This document shows, piece by piece, positions 37,401 to 49,400 of a stretch of DNA of 64,000 nucleotides; positions within the stretch are counted from its first letter, which is position 1, and every line of letters starts with the position of its first letter. The notes beneath the pieces were generated by a model that saw only the letters and a list, made by a program, of their open reading frames with translations, was not told the origin of the DNA and did no database searches. This DNA is from Anticarsia gemmatalis. Its lineage: Eukaryota; Arthropoda; Insecta; Lepidoptera; Erebidae. The stretch spans positions 8,184,001 to 8,248,000 of the forward strand of contig NC_134764.1 in NCBI RefSeq assembly GCF_050436995.1, given 5' to 3'. The position numbers and the translations under genes are program-made.

Positions 37401-40400
37401 AAGTCGTAAAATATTGGGGATAAAACGTAGTGTCAATGTGGAATTCTGTGTGAGAAATTGAGACCTTAGATGAATAAGTTTGAATTTGAGTAAAAAAATG
37501 GGTGATCAATGCCCTATGATGTGGGACCCAAGTAAGAAGGTAATCAAGAAAAATCTTTCAACATGGTGCGACATTTCATTAGCTACTATTGTCATTTACC
37601 CATGTGTACCTTAAAGCAATTCCTTAATGATGATGCATTAAAATAAAATGGTGTTTTACCCTATAATACTTCAGTTTTCCTCGGTAAAAACATACCACCT
37701 CTAAAATCTTTACCTGTCTCACATTTTGAAAAATACTTAGTTCTTCGAACAATATGTCAGTGCCTCTAGGTATCGAACGCGTGCGTGGGCGTCCGTGGGC
37801 GAGACTTAGTAACGGAAAACCGCTAGGAAAGTGCCTCTAATGCCTTTTAGTCCCACTTAGGTGTTTTCCTTTAGCTTATACTATTGTACGTGTTCCCAAT
37901 ATTTCCGTTTGAGGTGTAATCTTATTTGAAATGTTCCTGTCAGAGATTACTTTGCTACATAATTATACTTGTGCCGTCTTTGTTCTTAATTAATAGACTT
38001 GATGACAAGATGTATGGATCAGGGTTAGATTGTAGGGACGTAGCAAATAGTGTTCTTTGGTCTCTGAGTACCACTATGGGAGAGAAGCGTGATTGTATAT
38101 ATGTCTTAGACCTGATATCCTTATTCCTAAACCTCATGATATGCCATTAAAGGTAGTCGTTGAACGAAGGTACTGTTGTGGTATATATCACAGATTGTAC
38201 ATGACACAGTTTGTGATTTCGATTCTATACTCTATTATAATTTACTAGCCCTGTCCATTAGAACAAACCTGCAATCTCAGTCAATTTAACTTCTTTACTC
38301 AATCTACGGCTATACTAAAGTTCACAACACATTCTAAGTTCCTTTACGGTTCAATATCACAATAAATTAACAATAAGACCAACCCACTTGTGAAGAAAGC
38401 GTCTAAATTATAATTTCTTTATTCTGCCAGCAGCTCAAAAGACCCTCCAGATCTTCAACATCGAAATGAAATCTAAAATGAAGGCTCACACGATGACCGA
38501 AGACATTGTCTTCTGGAAGTGGATTTCGTTAAATACACTGGCGTTGGTCACGAAAATGTCCGTGTACCATTGGTCCATGGAGGGTGACTCTACGCCAGTA
38601 AAGATGTTTGACAGGCATTCCTCACTTGCTGACTGCCAGATCATCAATTACAGGACTGATCCGAAACAACAATGGCTGCTGCTAGTCGGTAAGTTGTGAT
38701 TTTATAGATGAAGGAACCAGTTATGAGGTTGTGAGTATTCTAATGGTTGCTGTGTGATTATAGTCTGACACTAACTCATATCAACTTTACTACTATTTTC
38801 ACCAGTACATGTAGATGGTTAACTTAACTGTCAGGTTACTTTCTAGAAGATTCTTAGCCGACAGTGTACTTACCTTAGAAATTCGGTGGCATAAATCTTT
38901 CTTCGTAAAGCTGTAGTAGCTTTTGGTTATATAAAAGTCGATTATTGAGTTTCCTTCCATTTCACATTCAATTTAGTCGGCGCGGCGTCCTCATTTTATT
39001 GTGGAATATCAAAATTACATATTCGTATGAATACGAATATATCAAAACGATTTGAGGGTACTCTTTTACCACAAATCTTACTCACTGCAATCTTCGTAAA
39101 TATCTTGCTCAAAATTGTCTTAAACTGAATTGGATGGACACTCCTGTACACCCTTAATCCCTTTAAAGCTATGGGCTTTATGAGATAGAGGGGTTTTCCA
39201 TATAAATGACAGCATTTAGAAAAGGAAACTTGACGGACAAGTCTATTGTTAAAACAATTTGACTAGTATTTATTTATTGCGTGTATTATAAACAATTTGA
39301 CTAATATTTGTGTATTGTGTATGTATTATTTTAGTATGTTTCGTATTTGTTCTTAGGTATCTCAGCTCAGCAGAACCGCGTAGTGGGTGCTATGCAGCTC
39401 TATTCAGTAGAGCGCAAGTGCTCACAGCCCATTGAGGGGCACGCAGCTTCGTTCGCCACCTTCAAGGCGGAGGGCAACGCGGAGCCTTCCACACTGTTTT
39501 GCTTCGCCGTCAGAACAGCTCAGGGCGGCAAGCTGCATATCATAGGTGAGTTGCCTCATTGCCTAATTTACTTGGCCAGGCTCTGTGTGTCTGAACGTAG
39601 ATAAAGAAATATAGGCAAGGAGTGCATGTGATGGAAATATACTAACGGTGACGTCCTTCTTACTCCATCACACTCCTTGCATAAGTCTCTTGTACTACAG
39701 ATTTTTTTCATCAATTTGCAATATAGTCAGAATATATAAATAGTTAAATGAAGCTTACTATACTTGTACTATTTTATTTCGACACGTAAACATGAATTGT
39801 GAGCACACACAATACTCGTATACGAACGTGTACTCTCAAACATTCGCACGTATAGATACGTATACGGTTTATAATAAGTTTTATAAAGTGTGCGGAAACA
39901 ATATTATAAAAGCAAAGCAAATAAGTAGTACAAAGTTGATATTGTATATTGTTTTCAAATAGTATTATATCAGTAAGTTATGAGTCATACGACATAACGT
40001 GGCATTTGTTATATATTAGTAATCGCTCGAGATAATAAGTAAGAAATATCAATGGTAGCTTTTTGTTCACGCAGAGAGGAAATGTTGCTACTACGAAAGA
40101 TTATTATAAATAACACATGCACAGACTCAATTATAATGTACTTTTTTATTAATATAATTATAAAAACTGAAGAGATTTACATGTATTGAATACTCGCGGC
40201 ATCGTCCGCTTCGAATTCCTTCAATCAGGACAATTCAGCTGCGTAGGGATAAAGATAGGGACGAATTTTAGTAACTGGATCAGTAAATCATATTATTATA
40301 GTGTTCAAATAAAGAAGATTTTACCTAAATAAAAATATCTTGCGTACATTATTCGCAGTCGCGTCAACTACAGTCGATGACGTCACAGTACATAATGATG

Positions 40401-43400
40401 ATGCAAGTTTTAATCTTTCACACACAGATGAATAGTTTGTTGGATAATATTACATGACGCGACTGACGACTGTCTGACCTAGTAATTTTGATCACATATT
40501 CATGATACGTATGACAAGTTTTTAAATGAAGAGAGACTTTTGAATAATAATATGCAATTTTGAAAATGTCGCCTCCGACGTTAAAAATTTTGCCCTTTGG
40601 GAAATCGCATGTTCTATTTTCAAATTTTATTACTTACGTTATTTTGAATATTAGCTTACTATAAAAAGTATACAACCAATATGTATAGAGCTAGCTTGCT
40701 AGCAATCTAATTCAGATGATAAAAAATACTTTAAAGGAAGAGTCTGTGAAATTATAGCAGCAATTATTTAGAGTCAAATATGTAAAAAGATAATTCTTTT
40801 GTATCCATCTTTTGCTTTGACAGACTAAAGGCCTAAGCCAAGCCTTCCCTCATTCCGGAAGAAACTTGTGCCTAGTAATAAGTAAAACAATGATTTAAGT
40901 ACCTTTCATACGAATGAAACTAATAACCAATCATCAATCCACAGAGGTCGGCCAAACACCCGCGGGTAACCAGCCGTTCCCGAAGAAAGCAGTTGACGTA
41001 TTCTTCCCAGCTGAAGCGCAGAACGACTTCCCTGTCGCCATGCAAGTGTCGCCCAAATATGACGTCATATACCTCATCACCAAGTACGGGTACATACACA
41101 TGTATGACATTGAGACGGGCACGTGTATCTACATGAACAGGATCTCGTCTGACACTATTTTCGTGACGGCACCCCATGAAGCCACTGGCGGTATTATTGG
41201 TGAGTTGATTTTGATATTTTACTAAAAAAAACACCCTTTTCTTGAGCTGGTAGGCGAAAATCAGAGAAAACCCCATGTTTCGATCCTGAGAAATGTATGT
41301 AGTTTTTTATTGTTAATGCAAGGATATTGGTTTAGGAACGGCAGTCCTGTCAAGTGTCATGTTTTGCAGAAATTAGATTTTATATAATGGGGTTTTTATT
41401 TAGATTATTTAATTTTATTTAGATTATATATAATGGGGTTGTAGACGAACTCTCCCCTATAAACTAGGAACTAACGGGGAGGACGATTACTTGGAACATT
41501 TTACCATTCCTGATCCAAACAAGTTTCACTGCAAAATAAATTTATAGGCCACTTTGCCGTTTATCATTGGCATACCTATTCGACATGAAAATAAATATTA
41601 AATACACGTCATATCTGACTTTATGATATCCATTGGATTTTCCGAATAAACCAATATTTTGTCAACAGCAAAACCCAGTAATGTTTTTACTAATCGCGTT
41701 TTGAACTATCGCACATTCTACGTCATAACAAAAACGGAATTTCAGACAAAATACCAGTTTCTTGATTGAGGTCGGCAGACGTATACAAGAGGTTATCACA
41801 TATGTTTATACCGTCTGGCGGTACTTAGGATAATAAAACAACTATTATAATAAATAATAATATGTTTATTTACATTAAGAGTTCGATGAATTATAATGCA
41901 TTGTGTTATAGATTTGTACGAGCATAATTGATTAGTCATGGCGTAAAAAATCTTTATGATATTTATTTATAGAACGACTGGCATATTTGAATTAAATTTG
42001 AACCTATTAATGTCTCACTGCTGGGTTTTCTCCTCCCGTAATGAGTGAGGGGTTAAGCCTTGAGTTAACCACGCTAGCCAAGTGCAGTTTGGACATATTT
42101 AGTTTTTAAATTATCGGTATTCTATAAAACGTTCTAAATGCAAGTTTTAGGATGTTTTTTTTTGTTGTAAAAGGTCTTTTTCTTCCTCGAGACTATTTAA
42201 GCGAAGGTAAATCACATCAGTTTAAAGGTCCTTGACTTGTTCCAATATCTTTATACAGTGATAATTTATTATAGACACAGATCTCCAAGCAAGCTTCTCT
42301 CATTTATTGCTTTTTTCTTCGATGCGTTTGGTTCTCTGTCTCTCTCTTTGAAATATTATTAAAAGAAGATGGTATTAGATGCCAATAAGTTTACCTACTC
42401 GTAGTAAAACGACCACTCCTTAAATAGCAAGACATGACGAGTCACATATCATTGACTGCCACGTTTAATTAATGCAACTTTGGTACAATATGCGCACAGC
42501 GAAGTATCATATTGTAAGTGATATATAATATTAAAATCAATACATATTACTTTTTGCCCGTGGTTCTGTCCACGGTTTTTATGTCAATGTTATTTTCTGG
42601 AGCAATCGACATCATGATTCGATGTTTTTAATCCAAAACGCTACTTAATTAATTAATTTAAAAAAAAAGGAAGTGGGGGAAGGTTGTTTGTTCGGTGTCC
42701 CGTCCATCTGTTACGTGCTAGTCGAAACTAATAAAATAAAACAATTTTGCACAATAGGACGCTGAGAAGTCGTTCTTGCCCATTTGACTTGACCCCCTAA
42801 AATTAATATCAATATTTACCTTTTTAAATAACCACCAACCTGACTTTATTCCCTTTATAGGCGTGAACCGCAAAGGCCAGGTGCTGTCAGTGACGGTTGA
42901 AGAAGACTCCATAGTGCCGTACATCAACACGGTGCTACAGAACCCGGAGCTGGCGCTGCGGCTGGCCGTCAGGAACAACCTCGCCGGCGCCGAGGAGCTG
43001 TTCGTCAGGAAGTTCAACATGCTCTTCACTAATGGACAGTATGGGGAAGCGGCTAAGGTAATATTATTACTTAAATTTAAGCTACACTTGCAAGTATTAT
43101 CATAGTTTTGCGGACGATTGCCTAAAGGAAACCATCGCACGCGAAAGTGGTCGATTGTTCAAAAGGTTTGGTGTGGACAATGACTTTTCGAAGTTCCGAG
43201 AATACTAAAAAATGGCTGTTACGTGGCTTTTGACTCAAAGAAATTCATTGTGAGGGTACGACGTGACGCACGAGGGTAGGTGGACTCGGTCAACTCTAGG
43301 GCCCCTCAAGACCTGATTCGTCCTTGCTAATCTTATTTGTGTGGCAAAATAACAAACCACAAAAGCACCCTCCTCTGGTCGACCAATTCAACTTGGTAGA

Positions 43401-46400
43401 TGAATATCGTAGGTACAAACAAGCATTCTGAAGCAAGTACATAACAATACCGAAACAAGTATATTATTGGAAATCTATAAAAAGCCCCCACAACAAGTCT
43501 ATAATAAATATAAAAAGTAACACGGTACTATAAATATGTTTTGTGCGGTGATGCTCCATTCATACGGTCGTGTCGTTAGCTGTTCAGCGGCATGAGTAAT
43601 AAAACTAGCGGTAGTTAGGTGGGCGGAGCGGTCGATATGTGACGTCATACCGTTCTGCACCGTAGTACTATGAAGATGGCTTTTTTAACGCCTTTTGTAG
43701 GTAGGCTGTAGATCCTATTTTTTATAATGATTATTGTAACCAAAAAATCCTTTTCAGTAAGAGTTTTTGCTAGCACCTGAATCTAATCTATGGCGATGGG
43801 AGGTTTTTTAACGTATCTCAGATGAGGCGTTAATTTATTCCTGCAGCTTTGTAGCTGTTCAAAAACTTTAAATTCTGAAATATTTTTTTTTAAGCTACCA
43901 TTAAGTTACAATTTTTTTTTATTTGTTTAAGTGAGCGTTTTATCGTATTTCGCTTTTATTAAACATATATTTTAGAGACATTGCCGTTTTAAATGTTTCA
44001 TTAAATTATTTGCTGAAGCTCAAAGTTACAAATATCCCGATTATAAAATACAGTCATTGAAACTAAGACACGTCATACGCGTATGAGCCGTGAGAACAAC
44101 GCGACTGTTCAATAATAGTGATTGTTGTATGATATAATGCCGAGATGAACTACCACAAAAGACAAGTGTCAGTACTGTTATATCTTTAGTCCATTGTTTA
44201 TTATACAAACAGTTTGCCAAAATATATTCTACTATTCTGCTATGCTTTTTGTGGTTCGGTATTTTGACTGTGCTTAGATTTTTTGAGATGATGTCTATGC
44301 CAATTTGAATACGATTTGTATCCTATTACTATCCCACTGTTGGGGTAAAGATCACCTTGTGAAATGAGGGAGGGATGTGTTGACTAGTCTAACACGTTCA
44401 CTAAATTTGGTTTAACCATTAACTCATTTTTTGACTTAACATTTTTTCCAATGACTGTTAGAACAAGTGATTATTATTTTTGATACACAGTATATACACC
44501 CGTAACTTTAGAAAGTCGTTAGTGTGTTGCCTTAGGTTCGATTCTCGATTTCATGTTACTATCAAACATGACAATATTAAAAAACAAACATGTAATAAAT
44601 GCATAAGAAAATATATTTAAACTATAATGTTATTTGTTCAGGTGGCAGCGATGGCTCCCCGCGGCATCCTACGTACTCCGCAAACGATTCAGCGCTTCCA
44701 GCAAGTGCCCACGCAGCCGGGACAGACGTCACCGTTGTTGCAATACTTCGGCATCTTACTAGACCAGGCGCAGCTCAACAAGTTCGAGTCCCTTGAACTG
44801 TGCCGCCCTGTGCTCTTGCAAGGTACGTGTAACAATAAAAATTAAAAAAAAAAACCTTATATTTTATATATTTAATTTTTTATTTCATTCTTTTTTTAGG
44901 TTGGTTAGGTAAAAAAAAAATGAATGCTTTAGTCAATTTCCATCGATTTTCCGAGAGGTTCTGAAGCCTATTCTCGTAGTTTTAATTACTTATTATATGA
45001 TTTTATTAAATCGGTTCTTGTAACTGACTATTGAAGTAACGTAAGTGACAAGAATTAGCCATTGATAGCGTATGAGCCTTGTCTCTCTGTCACAATACAA
45101 ATATATGGAAGAAAAGATACACCTTCGACAGTATGTAATGAATTCGAAGTCAATTTTAATTAGCCCCTTATGTGTCCCACTGCTGGGCAAAGGACTCCCC
45201 TCTAAAAATAAAGATTTGAATATTTTGTAAATAAAAGTATAGTTCACAATCATATCCTTGTTTAGTAAGCCAATAAAATTACAGTGTTAGTAATATTTTC
45301 ATTGTTTTCTTTTGTAGGACGCAAACAGCTGCTTGAGAAATGGTTAAAAGAGGAGAAACTGGAATGTTCCGAGGAGCTGGGAGACCTGGTGAAGCAGGTG
45401 GACCCCACGCTCGCCCTGTCCGTGTACCTGAGAGCTAACGTCGCCAGCAAGGTCATTCAGTGCTTCGCTGAAACTGGACAGTTCCAGAAAATCGTTCTCT
45501 ATGCGAAGAAGGTTAGTTACACATGATGTTAATTAAAAACTAGCGGCCCAGCTCGACTTTCTAGTCGTAGTCGTAGTCCCATTTCTAGTGGGAATATGGA
45601 TCCCGTCGATCCTGTAAAAACCGTGTCCTGAGTACTATGATCACGTTTAAAAACGAATAATCCAATTTGGTGTACTTGTTCTGAAATTATTCGCGTACAT
45701 TCGATTCATTTTTATTTATATAGATAAACAATCTGACCTAACAACGTGAGTCTACTATAATTCAACCAATATTCGATGAGATGTTTCTTGCTCACTACAA
45801 TTTCATTCGTTCCGAAATTTAATTTGAGCCGTGGTATAACCATACAAAGTTATCAGATATTAAATTATTACCTGCATCATATAAATTAAATAACGTGATA
45901 GAAATCTATTCGTCTCATAGAACGGGATTTAGTTATTTAAAAATTTCTGTTTTATATTTCACATTGAGTACTAAGCTAAGGTATAAAATGCAAAATCATC
46001 AAATAACAAGCATCAGTTACAAACAATATTTTATACAAAATTACATTTTCCCAGGTCGGTTACACGCCAGACTACATCTACCTCCTTCGCTCCGTGATGA
46101 GGACGAACCCGGAGCAAGGCGCTGGCTTCGCCGGCATGCTGGTAGCTGAAGAGCCTCCACTGGCCGACATTAACCAGATAGTCGATGTGTTCATGGAACA
46201 GAACATGGTTCAACAATGCACTGCCTTCTTACTCGATGCGCTCAAGAACAACCGCCCTGAGGAAGGACCATTGCAAACTAGGTACAGCTTGTGCATGTTT
46301 CATATTAGCTTTGAAAAAAGTACTTCAATTTTACAATACCGAAACAAGACTATTGTTAGAGAAGAACTTATGTATACGGTACTATCAGATCGCTTGTAAT

Positions 46401-49400
46401 TTGTGGTTAAACTGCTGTCAATCTTCTTCCAACCGGTTTAAGGCTTTTGAATTAAAGACTCATCATATTTGCCAACAACCGAAATCGACCTTTATCGAGC
46501 CTTTCGAAGCCCGAAGACGCTATACTCAAATACCTCTAAACGGCCTTTCGTTCTACGTACGTTTGTGGCAAAGGTCTGGCTGTATAAGACAGTTGAAGTA
46601 GGGAACTTCTACTCTATACTCGATTATGTATGTTGCGTTGTGCAGGTTGCTGGAGATGAACCTGATGTCGGCGCCGCAGGTGGCGGACGCCATCCTGGGC
46701 AACGCCATGTTCACGCACTACGACCGCGCGCACGTGGCGCAGCTGTGCGAGAAGGCCGGCCTGCTGCAGCGCGCGCTCGAGCACTACACCGACCTCTACG
46801 ACATCAAGCGTGCCGTGGTACGTACTGTCTCTCTCTCACACACACATACACACACACACGCACTACGACCGCGCGCACGTGGCGCAGCTGTGCGAGAAGG
46901 CCGGCCTGCTGCAGCGCGCGCTCGAGCACTACACCGACCTCTACGATATCAAGCGTGCTGTTGTACGTACTCACACACTACTACTTATTGTCACCATTTC
47001 TTAGCTTAACACCATCCTGCAATGCTGAACTCGTTGCGTACCTCGGTCGAGCGAACTGTCGCCTACGTATGGTGTAGAAAAATAGAGGTCAACGTCAGCA
47101 TCGCTATACACTGTCATGCATTATCGTGTTAATTCATGCGCTTGACCGACGTACGCCGTCGACGTCAGCGCAGAAAGAGAGTAACCCAAAACGTTCTTGA
47201 ACTTCAAGTAGGACTCATAAAAAAAGATATACTTGTTCTAAGGAGCGACATAGGGTCCGTGCTTCCAAATATAGGGACGGACATAGGTTGCAGCATTTGA
47301 AAACATACTATTCAATAGCAAGCATGCACGTGTGTGAACCACAGAACAAAACTTGTATATGTATAAATAAAAATTTAATTTCCTCAACAGGTGCACACCC
47401 ATCTTCTCCCAGCCGACTGGTTAGTCACTTACTTCGGCAGCTTGTCAGTGGAAGACTCCCTAGAGTGCCTGAAAGCTATGCTCCAAGCCAACATCCGTCA
47501 GAACCTGCAGATTTGCGTGCAAATAGCCACCAAGTACCATGAACAACTCACCACTAAGTCTCTCATAGAACTGTTCGAAAGTTTCAAGACGTACGAAGGA
47601 TTGTTCTACTTCCTCGGCTCTATTGTCAACTTCAGTCAAGATCCTGAAGTACATTTCAAGTATATTCAGGTATGTATCAATTTATCAACCTATCTATACT
47701 AATATTATAAACCTGAAGAGTTTTTATTGAGGAAGGCTATAGACTTAATATCATCACGCTACGACCAAAAGAAGCTGAGTACCATTGAGAAATGTTACAA
47801 AAATGGGGAAAATTATGACCTATTCTCTCTTATGTTACGCAAGCGAAGTTGCGCGGATCAGCTAGTACTAGACTTGAATATAACTTTTATTATGCTACTT
47901 TTGTATCAATAAAAATATTTCTCGCGCTATGACAGCATTATGTTAAAAGTTGCCTAAAGTTTCGACCTAAGACAAAGAAGAGATTTTAGTTACAAAAACA
48001 AAACAATTTATGCTAGTATTATAACAATAACGTGTTCCCCAGGCGGCATGCAAGACCGGTCAGATCAAAGAAGTGGAGCGCATCTGCCGGGAATCGAACT
48101 GCTACAACGCGGAGCGCGTGAAGAACTTCCTGAAGGAGGCCAAGCTGCCGGACCAGCTGCCGCTCATCATCGTGTGCGATCGCTTCGACTTTGTGCACGA
48201 TCTTGTACTCTACCTGTACAGGAACAGCTTGCAGAAGTACATTGAGATTTATGTGCAAAAGGTATGTTGAATTTTATTCATTTTTCTTTTTAAAAGACAA
48301 CTCCCGCACTAAGAATTGCTCTTGTGTCGCGGGGACTTTTACAAACATACAAAAAACGGACTCAAAGCACAACCAGACCCGAAACAATTATTTGTGGATC
48401 GCACAAATAATTGTCCCGCGTGGGAAACGACCTCCCGTTGCAGTGGTATCGGCGTAACCTAAACCACTGCGCCACGGAGAAGGTACTTTGCTGACGTCCT
48501 CACTATAGCAGTTAAAATTGTACGAAACCAATGTTTCAGAAAAAAAAACACTGATGTTTTCTAAAAACAGCAGTTGATTTAAAGGAACGAGAAAAATAGA
48601 GAGACTCTTCACTTAACTTTTTCATTACACAGGCCTGTTAAATTTTATTATCTGAATTTTCACTTACCATTTCTGCCAGAAACATCAATGTTTTGTTATA
48701 CTCCTAATACAGGTTTTTCATTATCTTTAAAAGATTAAAATAACTATCCAATGGGTAACATCTTACTCATTGGATAGTTATTTTGTCCAAAGATATTGAT
48801 CACGTAGCTCATGTATGTGTGTGTTTGTTAGGTGAACCCGTCTCGGCTGCCCGTAGTAGTGGGAGGTCTGTTGGACGTGGACTGCGCTGAAGACATCATC
48901 AAGAACTTGATCTTGGTGGTGCGCGGACAGTTCTCCACTGACGAACTGGTCGCTGAGGTCGAGAAGAGAAACAGGCAAGTTATTGTTTACTATTAGCTAA
49001 CGCGCGCGACTATGTTTACGTACAAAGTTTTATCCCCTTAAGCTGCTTCAGGGGGTGGTTTCCTAAAAAAGCCTTTAGCGTCCGAAAGAACTACTTCAAA
49101 TGTACGAGCAGATCGGTACTGAAAATGTCCCTGTCTTAGTTAGTAGCCAGTTATGTGATGGTTGGAGTATCGAAATTCGGACATTCAGTTGCAATTACTT
49201 TGCTATAAAGATACCTTTCTTTCTTTTCGGTATTAACTTCTGACAAACATATGCTTTCTTTTGTTGCTAGTACTGCTAATGAGAGACGGTTCTCACCAAA
49301 ATGTCTTATTTTCTTATATATTTGTTGTCCAGACTTAAGCTGTTACTCCCGTGGCTGGAGACCCGCGTGCACGAGGGTAGCACCGAACCCGCCACGCACA

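Larger units (their letters stand above)
27274..38433 (+). other. Chc intron 2, 11.2 kb
   Basis: Donor G|GTATGT, acceptor CCAGCAG. No nested gene was recognised on either strand. Contents are lepidopteran repeats at 31708-31808, 33027-33125 and 35009-35118, a Helitron at 35796-36049, a SINE-like segment at about 31445-31565, and AT-rich unique DNA. A first intron this long often carries enhancers or alternative first exons; none can be shown here. Confidence 0.6.

Noticed and set aside
27705..38150. Various 60-90-codon frames inside Chc intron 2.
   Set aside because: No family resemblance, no conserved splice context and ordinary lengths for random AT-rich DNA.
46857..46962. Mutually exclusive alternative exon 10.
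   Set aside because: No 3' splice acceptor precedes the copy, only CA repeats, and it lacks the first part of the exon.
46469..47077. 202-codon frame across Chc exon 10.
   Set aside because: Overlaps exon 10 in the wrong frame and continues through intron and low-complexity DNA.
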